Below, piece by piece: positions 27,371 through 36,365 of a stretch of 64,000 nucleotides of DNA (its first letter is position 1; each line of letters opens with the position of its first letter). This DNA comes from Lutimonas vermicola (GTDB lineage: Bacteria > Bacteroidota > Bacteroidia > Flavobacteriales > Flavobacteriaceae), in assembly GCF_038433205.1 (NCBI RefSeq), contig NZ_JBCDNA010000001.1:1364001-1428000 (forward strand), written 5' to 3'. The notes under the pieces were generated by a model. The model did no database searches and was not told the DNA's origin. It saw only the letters and a program-made list of their open reading frames with translations. A program made the position numbers and the translations under genes.

Positions 27371-28819
27371 CTAAAACTGAAAGTAAATAAACTCTTGCTG
27401 GGCACCTCTCATATAAAACATCAAAAGAAGTATTCCATAATAAATTGCCCATCTAATAGGTCGTTTTAAATTTTGACCTAATCGAGCTATTGCGTGTTCC
27501 TGATCTCTTCCTAGCCATTCAATGACTATAAAAAAGATCAGTACATAAGTCATATTCATCAGATTCTCCTGACCTTCAAAATTCACACTCATAAAAAAGG
27601 AGGAAGAGAACATTTCAGCTAAATAATCAAAGGCATGTCCAATATCTCTAGCTCTAAAAAAGACCCAGGCTATAAGTGTTAAACCAAATGTTGTCAGCAT
27701 TTTAAAGACATCGTTCAAACCTGGCAGCAATTTGCCCTCGGCTACCACTTCAATATTTTGTCTGTTTTTCTTGGCTAGTAGTAAGGGAAGAAAATAAATA
27801 GCATTCAAAACTCCCCATACAACAAAAGTCCAATTCGCTCCATGCCAAAATCCGCTGACAACAAAAATGATAAAAGTGTTACGAACCTTTTTCCAGGTTC
27901 CCCCTTTACTTCCGCCCAAGGGGATATATAAATAATCCCTAAACCAAGTTGATAAAGAAATATGCCATCTACGCCAAAACTCGGCAATATCTCTTGAAAA
28001 ATATGGAAAGGCAAAGTTCTTCATCAAATCGAATCCAAATAGTCTAGATGTACCAATGGCTATATCAGAGTATCCTGAAAAATCGCCATAAATCTGGAAC
28101 GCAAAGAACAGCGCTCCAATGAAGAGGGTACTTCCTGAATAATCTCCTGAATTATTAAATATTTCATTTGCAATTTGCGCCGAATTATCTGCAATAACCA
28201 CCTTTTTAAACATACCCCATAAGATTTGTTTTAAGCCATCAACAGCTTTATTATAATTGAAGGTCCTTTTTTTATAAAACTGAGGTAGTAAATTGGTTGC
28301 TCTTTCAATAGGACCCGCTACCAATTGTGGAAAGAAACTTACAAAAGCTGCAAAAGCAACAAAATCCTTTGTAGGTTCAAGTTTCTTTTTATAAACATCA
28401 ATAGTGTAACTCAAGGTTTGAAATGTATAAAAACTTATTCCTACCGGAAGTATTATATTCAAACTACTCATGTTAAACTCGCTTCCGAAAAATCTAAATG
28501 CTGTAACAAAATTATCAAGAAAAAAATTGTAATACTTAAAAACACCTAAGAAACCTAAATTTACACAAATACTAATCCAAAGTAAAATAGTTCGTCTCGA
28601 ACTTCGCGTCTCATCTTTCAATTTCATGCCCACTGTGTAATCCACTAATGTGCTGAAAAGAATTAAAGATAAAAAACGCCAGTCCCACCATCCGTAGAAG
28701 ACATAACTTGCTACAACGATCAGCAAATTTTGAAGCTTGACATTCTGATTTATCACAAACCAGTATAGTATAAATACTATAGGTAAAAATATGGCAAAAT
28801 CCAAGGAGTTAAATAACAT
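27371..28819 (-). CDS. MBOAT family O-acyltransferase (AlgI-like)
   Basis: This 482-residue integral membrane protein has about ten hydrophobic segments. MBOAT hallmarks are LPVGISFYTFQTLSYTIDVY, FAAFVSFFPQLVAGPIERA, GYSDIAIGTSRLFGF, FWRRWHISLSTWFRDYLY and the catalytic-His block SGFWHGANWTFVVWG. These proteins move acyl groups, typically acetyl, across the inner membrane onto extracytoplasmic polysaccharides. The start is 7 bp after the stop of the upstream CapK-like gene. Together with the DltD-like protein it forms a standard two-component O-acylation unit. Confidence 0.93.
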   Translation of the reverse strand: MLFNSLDFAIFLPIVFILYWFVINQNVKLQNLLIVVASYVFYGWWDWRFLSLILFSTLVDYTVGMKLKDETRSSRRTILLWISICVNLGFLGVFKYYNFFLDNFVTAFRFFGSEFNMSSLNIILPVGISFYTFQTLSYTIDVYKKKLEPTKDFVAFAAFVSFFPQLVAGPIERATNLLPQFYKKRTFNYNKAVDGLKQILWGMFKKVVIADNSAQIANEIFNNSGDYSGSTLFIGALFFAFQIYGDFSGYSDIAIGTSRLFGFDLMKNFAFPYFSRDIAEFWRRWHISLSTWFRDYLYIPLGGSKGGTWKKVRNTFIIFVVSGFWHGANWTFVVWGVLNAIYFLPLLLAKKNRQNIEVVAEGKLLPGLNDVFKMLTTFGLTLIAWVFFRARDIGHAFDYLAEMFSSSFFMSVNFEGQENLMNMTYVLIFFIVIEWLGRDQEHAIARLGQNLKRPIRWAIYYGILLLMFYMRGAQQEFIYFQF

Positions 28820-28826
28820 ACTTTAT

Positions 28827-30167
28827 CTATTTTCGAATTCTATTTGATGTTTTTTTAACAAAATACCTGAGTTTCCCATTTGATTCTCGGTCAATCTTAT
28901 TGACATACTTAAAAAGTACTTTTAATTCACCACAAACTTTAGTATTTACATTTTTTCTTAAAAAACCTTCAATACTCGGTTCATAATTTATGTCCTTGAT
29001 AATTTCGAAGATTAGTGAATTCCCATTTTGAATAACTTTGAATTGTTTAATAGACTTATTGAATTTAATTTGCAATTCATTGAACATACCAATAAAGATT
29101 AGGCTATGCTTTTTTGTCCCGTCATTACAGTCAATATAATCGGCCGTTCTTCCTACTATGTGATCAATAACTTTTAGGGTTCTTCCACATGAACAGCCTT
29201 TTTCAGAGAAAATTACTTTATCCTGGTTTTCATAGTTAATCAAAGGCATTTTGTCATTGTACAATTCCGTAAAACATAAATTATTCATGTTATCAGTTGT
29301 CATTAAGACTGATTCCTCGTTAACATGCAGGGAACCTTCCGGGCATTCAAAAGCAAATTGCCCGCCATCTGCTGCTCCGTATTCGTTAGCTACTTTAACA
29401 CCAAATACATCCTGAATAAATCGTCTTTCTTCGATTAAAAGCACCTCAGAAGTAACTATAATTAATTGAATTTTTGAATCCTTTATTTTTAACTTATTAT
29501 CATACATCAATCTGGCAAATTCTAGAACACCAGATTTATATCCTCTAAGATATTTCGGGCGAAATTTTTCAATTGCTTTCACATACCCATAAATCGTATC
29601 AGCATTCAGGTCAAACACATCAATATTCAGTCTGCCATTTAAAAAATATTGAAATTGCTTCAAAAAATTTTTTAAAAATGAAGCCTCCTTCTCTAATGAC
29701 CTCCATATTAAAACATGTTTATCATAAAAATCAAGACCCCACCAATTGTAGAATCTCATTCTGTTCGCAATTCTATACGATTCTGCCCGGTTCGAAACTT
29801 TTACTTGTAAGGGCGTTCCCGTTGAGCCACTTGTTGCATGAACAACAAAACTTTTCATGAAAGGGTTTTCTAAATTTTTAGATTCGTTTACAATTTTTTC
29901 CTTGGAAATTTTTGGGAATTGTTGGTTGAAATAATCAAGATCCTGAAAGGGCAACCTTACTTTATCTTTAATACCATAATAGTATGGCACATTTGAGCAT
30001 GACGTATTTATCAAATCATTTAATTTTGATAATTGAAATTCACGCATTACAGATCTTGTCCAATATTGAGAATCGTTAAGTTCCTTCAATAATTTCCATG
30101 GATGTTGATTAACACCTTTAATTGTATTTTTGCAATTAAGATAAAATCTATAAAAAAGTTTTCTCAT
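28827..30167 (-). CDS. CapK/PaaK-like adenylate-forming enzyme 2
   Basis: The 446-residue protein is a full-length paralog of the protein encoded at 25024. The ATP-binding motif is HATSGSTGTPLQVKVSN. Matching blocks are WWGLDFYDKHVLIWRSL, KVANEYGAADGGQFAFEC, LCFTELYNDKMPLINYENQD and GCSCGRTLKVIDHIVGR. All expected adenylate-forming residues appear present, so it is probably active. Two copies around the acyltransferase pair could activate two different acids or act at successive steps. A role in coenzyme A ligation cannot be excluded. Confidence 0.84.
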   Translation of the reverse strand: MRKLFYRFYLNCKNTIKGVNQHPWKLLKELNDSQYWTRSVMREFQLSKLNDLINTSCSNVPYYYGIKDKVRLPFQDLDYFNQQFPKISKEKIVNESKNLENPFMKSFVVHATSGSTGTPLQVKVSNRAESYRIANRMRFYNWWGLDFYDKHVLIWRSLEKEASFLKNFLKQFQYFLNGRLNIDVFDLNADTIYGYVKAIEKFRPKYLRGYKSGVLEFARLMYDNKLKIKDSKIQLIIVTSEVLLIEERRFIQDVFGVKVANEYGAADGGQFAFECPEGSLHVNEESVLMTTDNMNNLCFTELYNDKMPLINYENQDKVIFSEKGCSCGRTLKVIDHIVGRTADYIDCNDGTKKHSLIFIGMFNELQIKFNKSIKQFKVIQNGNSLIFEIIKDINYEPSIEGFLRKNVNTKVCGELKVLFKYVNKIDRESNGKLRYFVKKTSNRIRK

Positions 30168-30202
30168 TTGAAAAACGGATATAGCTTAATCATTAGGAAA
30201 CG

Positions 30203-31309
30203 CTAATCTTTTAATTCTTGTGTTTTTGCTTGGATAATGAACTTATTTTGATAATCATCATTATCCTGAAGTTGTTTGATACTTTGTGGGAAATTTTTTA
30301 CCATCCATTCTAAATAGTCTGTAAACGAAATTTTTTCAGATAGTAGTTTTTTTTGGTTAATGGTATAATCGTGATGACCACGTAATATTTCCACAGCTTT
30401 ATCAATCGATTTTAATACATCTGATTCTGATTCCTTAAAATTATAGACGATTCCATATCGAGACTCTTCCTCATCTGTATAACTTCTGCCATCATCATCA
30501 ATATATATTGCGGGAACACCTAAAACAGCACTTTCAGAAGCCATTGTTGCGCTTTCACCATATAACAAACTTGCCGAAGCCATAACGTCATGCATTTGTT
30601 CAGGTGGTATACTGATTCTATAAGCATCCAGTTCGTCTGGAAGTTCCTTTTCAGAAGTTATATAGACTTTTCCAAATTTGCTGAACTCTTTTACAGCCTT
30701 AACTTTATTGGTTTCACTAATCCCATTGTGACCATAATCATGATTTGCTTGCCAATTAACAAATCGCACGATAGTATACTTTTCTGAAGGGTCAATGTTA
30801 AGGATTTCATGCCCATTGTTCTTGTTTTCAAAATATTTTGGATGCAAATAGGCCAGTTCCATATAGCCCTTAAATTTCAAATGTTTTTTACCTAAATCAT
30901 ATTTAAAAACATCTGGTGTAAATATATTTGTTGCAAATGGTTGGTAAAATTTTCTATTTAAAACTTCACTATCGGTATCATCTATAACAATTGATGGAAC
31001 ATTCAGTAATTTTCCTACATGAGTAGTATAAGCACCTGTAAAAGAGATAAAAATATCTGGTCTGAACTTGACAGATTTAAAAAACAAAGCTAAATCTATA
31101 TAAAACATATAGGAAAGTTTACCTATCACAGAATTTTTTCCCTTTCCTCTATTATAAAATGGAATATCATAAAAATCAAGAAGCTCCTTCACTGGATATC
31201 TATCCCTGGCAGAAACAAAAATTTCGTGCCCTTCTTTTTTCATTATTGAAATAAAATTTCTAAAATAATGAACATGAGCCGGATGACCAATGTCAATAAA
31301 TATTTTCAT
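30203..31309 (-). CDS. DUF354 family GT-B-like protein
   Basis: With the ATG at 31309 the protein has 368 residues and begins MKIFIDIGHPAHVHYFRNF, the usual start of this family. An upstream start at 31342 would overlap the previous gene and adds no conserved residues. DUF354 proteins have the fold of GT-B glycosyltransferases (UDP-GlcNAc 2-epimerase-like); here the N-terminal half (RPDIFISFTGAYTTHVGKLL, IVIDDTDSE) and the C-terminal half (SASLLYGESATMASESAVLG, PAIYIDDDGR) are both complete. The location between glycosyltransferase and CapK genes suggests a glycan-assembly role, as transferase or epimerase. Confidence 0.78.
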   Translation of the reverse strand: MKIFIDIGHPAHVHYFRNFISIMKKEGHEIFVSARDRYPVKELLDFYDIPFYNRGKGKNSVIGKLSYMFYIDLALFFKSVKFRPDIFISFTGAYTTHVGKLLNVPSIVIDDTDSEVLNRKFYQPFATNIFTPDVFKYDLGKKHLKFKGYMELAYLHPKYFENKNNGHEILNIDPSEKYTIVRFVNWQANHDYGHNGISETNKVKAVKEFSKFGKVYITSEKELPDELDAYRISIPPEQMHDVMASASLLYGESATMASESAVLGVPAIYIDDDGRSYTDEEESRYGIVYNFKESESDVLKSIDKAVEILRGHHDYTINQKKLLSEKISFTDYLEWMVKNFPQSIKQLQDNDDYQNKFIIQAKTQELKD

Positions 31310-31328
31310 GTTAAACGTATTTAAAAAT

Positions 31329-32498
31329 TTAGACCCAACCAATCATTCCAAGTTTCTTTTTCGAATTAATCTCAATATCATATTCTTCACTCATAGCCTT
31401 GGAATTCTTTCCAAAAGTCCTTGTCAACTCATTGTTGTTACATAAAAATTCAATGCTATCAGCAAGACTAACGGCATCCCTCTCAGGAATGAGCTTACCA
31501 TTGTAATTGTTTTTACAAATTTCAGGTATACCAGATACTTCTGTGCTAATTATTGGTAAGGAATAATCCAAAGCTTCCATGATAACAACAGGTATTCCAT
31601 CCTGATCGTTTTTCAATGCTACTGAAGGCATAACAAAGGCATTCAGTTTAGTGAAAAACTCTTCCTTTTGCTCGCTATTAATGGTGCCTACAAACTCAAT
31701 ATAGTCACCAATATTATGAGTATCAATATATGTGTCAAAAGTATTCTTTAAAGGCCCGTCTCCTGCCAGCAACAATTTCATTTTAACAGATTCTCTCTCC
31801 GAAATAATTTTAACTGCCTCTAATAAGTATATGATTCCTTTTTTTTCTAAAAACCAACTTAGAAGTCCGATAATAAAACAATCACTATTGGATTCTTTTT
31901 TCTCCAACTCTTTTCCTCTTCTGAATACACCAAGTCTCGATAATGCTATTTTATTGCTAACGCCATAATTATCTTTTATATAGCGAATATTGTAGTCAGA
32001 AATACTAAATGCCACTTCACTTTCTGAGGTTAGCTTTTTGAACCACTTGTTCTTAAAATAAATGTCGTAGGCATGAAAAGTAAATGACACCTTTGGCTTA
32101 TTTCCATAAAATTTCTTAATCAAAAGGCCTACCAAAGGGGCCTGCGTGGCAAACTGAGCATGTATATTAGAAGATTCTGAAAATAAAGACATATCCATTT
32201 TCAGAAACCACAGGATACTCTTCGTCCCTACTACAAAATTATAATCCCATCCAAATCTGTGTAAATTTCCGAAGAAAAAAAACAGCGTAATCCATATTTT
32301 TTTAATTAGGAATTTATTTGAACCAGGCTGTATATAAATGTTTACACCATTATTTTTAAGGGTATTCAAATGTTCATCATAGAAATTCTTTTGACTTCTT
32401 AAAAGAATGAGATCATATGTAATAACCCTGGAAAATGCTATTAATTCATCCATCATCCAAGGTGCTAAATTTTTTATGATATATTTCCGCTGCTCCAT
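31329..32498 (-). CDS. Glycosyltransferase family 4 protein
   Basis: This 389-residue cytosolic or peripheral-membrane enzyme has the GT-B fold. The C-terminal Rossmann domain carries LLLAGDGPLKNTFDTYI, KLNAFVMPSVA and the EX7E-type sugar-nucleotide site DGIPVVIMEALDYSLPIIST with EVSGIPEICKNNYNGKLIPE. The N-terminal domain is complete (FSESSNIHAQFATQAPLVGL). It transfers one sugar in building the repeat unit; donor and acceptor are not predictable. It begins 3 bp after the stop of the sulfotransferase gene, an operon-like spacing. Confidence 0.88.
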   Translation of the reverse strand: MEQRKYIIKNLAPWMMDELIAFSRVITYDLILLRSQKNFYDEHLNTLKNNGVNIYIQPGSNKFLIKKIWITLFFFFGNLHRFGWDYNFVVGTKSILWFLKMDMSLFSESSNIHAQFATQAPLVGLLIKKFYGNKPKVSFTFHAYDIYFKNKWFKKLTSESEVAFSISDYNIRYIKDNYGVSNKIALSRLGVFRRGKELEKKESNSDCFIIGLLSWFLEKKGIIYLLEAVKIISERESVKMKLLLAGDGPLKNTFDTYIDTHNIGDYIEFVGTINSEQKEEFFTKLNAFVMPSVALKNDQDGIPVVIMEALDYSLPIISTEVSGIPEICKNNYNGKLIPERDAVSLADSIEFLCNNNELTRTFGKNSKAMSEEYDIEINSKKKLGMIGWV

Positions 32499-32501
32499 AG
32501 C

Positions 32502-33092
32502 TCAGGTCTTGTTGAAATGTGGAAATTTATCCGAGATAGATTCTTTACCAAGAAAATCTGCTAATTTTTTAAAACCCATTTTATCTCTAATATTCAATAT
32601 TATAAAATCTTCGTTGGGTCTATTCCTGAAATAATCAAATACAAAATCTCGATGTGCTTTGAATTCTTTAATCTTATCATCAATATTCGGATAAACACCT
32701 GTTTTTTTATACGTCCAATGATACATTGAATTTTTCCAAGATTCTTCATCTCTTTCCAAATAAATAAATTTGCTGCTTGGAAATGTTTTGTCTAAAAGAG
32801 GAATCATATCTTCTTTTAGCCATGGAAGATCGTCAAAAGAATCAAATTTAGATGCAATTTTTAAAATATCTTCAATTCTATTATTGGCATATTTCCTCCT
32901 CCAAATGACTCTATTAAATGAAAAGTTTCGATATCCTAATTGAACTAATGATTTGCCCAGGCTTGTTGTGCCTGTTTTATTAAAACCAATGCAAAATACT
33001 TTTGCTCCATAATCTGATTTTCTAAGTTTTGCTTTAGCAATAACTGATTCGTGTTTAATCTCTAAATAAGTATCTATTATCCTTTTATTCAT
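32502..33092 (-). CDS. Sulfotransferase-family protein
   Basis: The ATG at 33092 is preferred because AGGAG lies 9 bp upstream and it avoids overlap with the GT2 gene ending at 33103; the frame is open to 33119. The protein has 196 residues. VFCIGFNKTGTTSLGKSLVQ is the 5'-phosphosulfate-binding loop and SKFIYLERDEESWKNSMYHW the 3'-phosphate-binding segment of PAPS-dependent sulfotransferases. It has no membrane helix. It probably sulfates the polysaccharide precursor or a lipid-linked intermediate, suggesting an anionic, sulfated product; sulfated surface glycans are known in some marine bacteria but the target here is inferred. Confidence 0.82.
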   Translation of the reverse strand: MNKRIIDTYLEIKHESVIAKAKLRKSDYGAKVFCIGFNKTGTTSLGKSLVQLGYRNFSFNRVIWRRKYANNRIEDILKIASKFDSFDDLPWLKEDMIPLLDKTFPSSKFIYLERDEESWKNSMYHWTYKKTGVYPNIDDKIKEFKAHRDFVFDYFRNRPNEDFIILNIRDKMGFKKLADFLGKESISDKFPHFNKT

Positions 33093-33102
33093 TGCGATTC
33101 TC

Positions 33103-33972
33103 CTATAAACTCCTGACAAGTGATATTAATATTTTACCGTCCTTCCTTGGCACAAAAGTTTTATACTTTGCTGCCTTATTCCAATATAAAATTGCCTTTT
33201 TATAGGCTTTCATTTTAACCAAATAATTTGCTTGTCTTCGGTAATGATTTGAAAAAAATAAATTTTGTTCTTTCTCTGAAATCAGATTCAAATAGGGTTG
33301 AATCTTATGTACATAAAATTCTCGTGTTTCGAATGTCTTTTCAGGGCTTGGGTCATTGTGTCCATATACTTTTAGACCTACAATCGAATTAGAGCATGCC
33401 ATAAAATTCGAAAGGACTCTAACAAGAAATTCCAAATCCTGTTGGCGTTTCATCTCTTCATCCCATAGTCCTGTTGTTTTGATAACAGAACTTTTTATAA
33501 AAATATTAGAGCCACTCCCTATCCTGAATCGATCAGTTATTAGCGGTGCCAATATATTACCCTGATAAGACTGATGTTTTTTCTTCCATAATTGATTTTC
33601 TTCAAAATAATAATCAGCATGAACCAAACCATAACTATTATTTGACTTCTGAAGAATATCCCTTTGACTTTGAAGATAATCGGGTAACCATTCATCGTCA
33701 TCATCCAAAAAAGCTAGAAATTTCCCTTTTGAATTAAGAATGCCAAAGTTCCTTGCCCCATTGGCCCCCTTTTTTCTTTCATTCTTGAACAATCTTATCC
33801 GGTCATCCTCCAGGCCTTTCAATAATTCTTCAAGATGATTCTCCAAAGGATCATCATCAATAACCAGAATTTCAAATTCTTGACAAGTCTGGCTAAACAC
33901 ACTTTTTAATGCTCTGAGTAATCTGTCTGGTCTCTTAAAAGTTGGAACAATGACACTAATCAAATTATTCAT
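33103..33972 (-). CDS. Glycosyltransferase family 2 protein
   Basis: The 289-residue protein has a GT-A fold. The N terminus LISVIVPTFKRPDRLLRALK, the substrate segment KKGANGARNFGILNSKGKFL and the metal-binding FLDDDDEWLP are typical of GT2 enzymes. The C-terminal third is helical and may bind the membrane acceptor. It lies 10 bp upstream of the sulfotransferase start, in the same transcription unit. The sugar specificity cannot be inferred. Confidence 0.9.
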   Translation of the reverse strand: MNNLISVIVPTFKRPDRLLRALKSVFSQTCQEFEILVIDDDPLENHLEELLKGLEDDRIRLFKNERKKGANGARNFGILNSKGKFLAFLDDDDEWLPDYLQSQRDILQKSNNSYGLVHADYYFEENQLWKKKHQSYQGNILAPLITDRFRIGSGSNIFIKSSVIKTTGLWDEEMKRQQDLEFLVRVLSNFMACSNSIVGLKVYGHNDPSPEKTFETREFYVHKIQPYLNLISEKEQNLFFSNHYRRQANYLVKMKAYKKAILYWNKAAKYKTFVPRKDGKILISLVRSL

Positions 33973-34041
33973 TGACTTTGATTAAAATTTGAAAATACAA
34001 GGATTTTTTTAGCGATAATTAGTAGAAAATTAAATTCCAAA

Positions 34042-35001
34042 TTATTTAGGACAAAATCCTGTATTGTGATTTTTCTTTACCATCCATCTGTTAAAGTAAA
34101 ATACTGCCCTCAATTTGTTATTGGCATAGGCAGTAATATCAACACCTTTAAATAATTTAAGGTATTTAGATTTTATATAAGTTCTCATGACATCGCTGAA
34201 AAATATTCTAAGGTAACTTTCAACGAATCTTGCTCTGTTTAGGTGCAAATATCGAATCATTAATTTACTTTGTATGTTCCAAAAAGCAATTTTGGGATTC
34301 TTGTTACGCCCCCCTATGGACACACTACCCTTATGCCATAAGATTGCTTTAGGTGTATATATAAGCTTAAATCCCTTCTCCATTGCCCGTAAAGCCCTAT
34401 CAATATTGACTCCATTAATCCAGAAATACGGTGAATAACCTCCTATTTCTTTATAAATATCGACCGAATGAAGCACAAAAATATCATCAATCATATCACT
34501 TTCAACCACCTTATCATATTGACCTTCATCCTTCTCATCCACACCCATCCTTATAAAAGAAAGAGACCTTTTATTTATACATTTAAATCCTACAAATTGT
34601 AGGACTTCCGGTTTATCATAGTGATATACTTTTCCTGTAACAAGAGCTTTATCATTAAATTCCTTGCTAGTCTTCACCATTTCTGAAATCGCATACTTAT
34701 CAATAATTGTATCATTATTCATGATCAAATAGTACTTTGGGTCCAGCTCCAACCCTTTATTTAAACCAAAATTTGACCCTTTTCCGTACCCAATATTGTC
34801 GACAATTCGATGATAAAGCAACTTATTATCAACAGGTAGATTTTTCTCCAATTGATCAGCATTTTCTGGCGTAGAACCATTATCGATAAGCATAATCTTA
34901 AAATTTTCATATTCAGATTCAAGTAATGATTCAATACATTTTAAAGTATAATCGTTTTGATTGTAATTTAATAACAATACAACAACAAGATCTTTCATCA
35001 T
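34042..35001 (-). CDS. Glycosyltransferase family 2 protein (rhamnosyltransferase-like)
   Basis: This 319-residue GT-A enzyme starts MMKDLVVVLLLNYNQNDYTL. IMLIDNGSTPEN and YYLIMNNDTIID (metal-binding NND in place of DxD) resemble rhamnosyltransferase-type GT2 members. The C-terminal segment GFKLIYTPKAILWHKGSVS with the conserved WHKGS supports this group. The next gene in the transcript starts after 69 bp, and the Wzy-like gene ends 8 bp before this start. Confidence 0.9.
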   Translation of the reverse strand: MMKDLVVVLLLNYNQNDYTLKCIESLLESEYENFKIMLIDNGSTPENADQLEKNLPVDNKLLYHRIVDNIGYGKGSNFGLNKGLELDPKYYLIMNNDTIIDKYAISEMVKTSKEFNDKALVTGKVYHYDKPEVLQFVGFKCINKRSLSFIRMGVDEKDEGQYDKVVESDMIDDIFVLHSVDIYKEIGGYSPYFWINGVNIDRALRAMEKGFKLIYTPKAILWHKGSVSIGGRNKNPKIAFWNIQSKLMIRYLHLNRARFVESYLRIFFSDVMRTYIKSKYLKLFKGVDITAYANNKLRAVFYFNRWMVKKNHNTGFCPK

Positions 35002-35009
35002 TTAAATTT

Positions 35010-36365
35010 TTATTTTATTAAGACATTATTTATTTCTTTAGTATAGAATACTTTTCTTGCACCCAAATACATAGCAAGAAAAACATACCATGATTTATGT
35101 CCAGAATGGCTAAACAAAGACAAAGGCAGAAACCAATTCATATATTGAAGTAAATCATATAAATAATATACCAAAAACAATATCAGCATAAAAGTTTCTA
35201 ATGAATTTGCATCAAATTGATGATTTCTCAAATATTTGACATCCAAAATCATAGTTTTTATCAAAATATAATATATGGGAATAAAGAAAACAAGTCCAAA
35301 TATACCAGACATTGCTATGGCTGCCAAAAATGGATAATCAGAAGCCTCAAAGCCGGCTTTATCACCTTCACTTGTTCTCCATCTATTGTCGAACCCAGTA
35401 CCAAACATTGTGTTTTCAATAATTAATTCTTGCATAAAGTCTTTTCCTAATCCCATTCTTGCATCTTTCTTTCCGGCACTTGTCTCGCCATGTTGAATAA
35501 CATAAAGTGTTTCTTGACCTGCAACAATTCCTGCTTCTAAATATTTAGGAAAAGTCAATTGAATGATCCCAACAATTAGAAGAGCATAGACCATAAGTCC
35601 AATAACTCTGGATAAAGAAATAATAGACTTGTGCCGGAGATAATTATAAAACATTAGTGATAAAGCAATTATAATAAATGTCCCAAATATATTTCGTCTG
35701 ATTATTGACAATAACCAGCAAATAAACATAAGAATAAATCCAATATAGATCAGTTTTTGATATTTGATTCTAAATTTAAATGTCATGCCAACGGCACCCA
35801 TTGTAATCAATAAAGGCATTAATCCATAATTTACCATTAAGAGTCTTTGAGTATCCACAAAAGACCGGTCCATCACTTTTACGGGTAATATATCCAAACC
35901 CATCATATTCGTAACCAGAAAGAGTATTATGACAAAGATTGATAAAGAAATAAAATACTTTAGGAATAATTTATAACTTCTTAAATAAAATTCATAAACC
36001 ATTATAAAAAGAACAATGTTAATTACACCATGTCTCATCTTAACGAATGATTTAACCAAAGAATAATTAAGATTGTTTTTCAGCGTAGGGACAAAGAAAC
36101 CAAAGACTACCAGATAATAAATACAAAATATTATAAGCGCATTTCTCAAACCAATAAAGGATTGATCATTGTTCTCTTCTGAATTCTTCTTTATAGCTAC
36201 ATAGCATGCCATAAGAACGATCATGATCAAGTCAGTTACATTGATTCCTCCATCACCGCTATCTTCACCCAAAGCGAAAAGGATCCCTCCTGGATTAGTA
36301 AATACTAAAAACGAAATCCAGAATAAATGATCTACTATTTTACTATAATTACCTAATTTCTTCAA
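35010..36365 (-). CDS. O-antigen polymerase-like membrane protein (Wzy candidate)
   Basis: This 451-residue protein has about eleven hydrophobic segments and a large extracytoplasmic loop around residues 275-350 (VIQHGETSAGKKDARMGLGK, NTMFGTGFDNRWR), the layout of O-antigen ligase/polymerase-type proteins. The GTGFDNR segment parallels the conserved G.GxxN/D motif of Wzy/WaaL. The start is a TTG abutting the stop of the flippase gene (TAATTG), implying translational coupling. Its position next to a Wzx flippase supports the polymerase role, although Wzy sequences are poorly conserved. Confidence 0.8.
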   Translation of the reverse strand: MKKLGNYSKIVDHLFWISFLVFTNPGGILFALGEDSGDGGINVTDLIMIVLMACYVAIKKNSEENNDQSFIGLRNALIIFCIYYLVVFGFFVPTLKNNLNYSLVKSFVKMRHGVINIVLFIMVYEFYLRSYKLFLKYFISLSIFVIILFLVTNMMGLDILPVKVMDRSFVDTQRLLMVNYGLMPLLITMGAVGMTFKFRIKYQKLIYIGFILMFICWLLSIIRRNIFGTFIIIALSLMFYNYLRHKSIISLSRVIGLMVYALLIVGIIQLTFPKYLEAGIVAGQETLYVIQHGETSAGKKDARMGLGKDFMQELIIENTMFGTGFDNRWRTSEGDKAGFEASDYPFLAAIAMSGIFGLVFFIPIYYILIKTMILDVKYLRNHQFDANSLETFMLILFLVYYLYDLLQYMNWFLPLSLFSHSGHKSWYVFLAMYLGARKVFYTKEINNVLIK

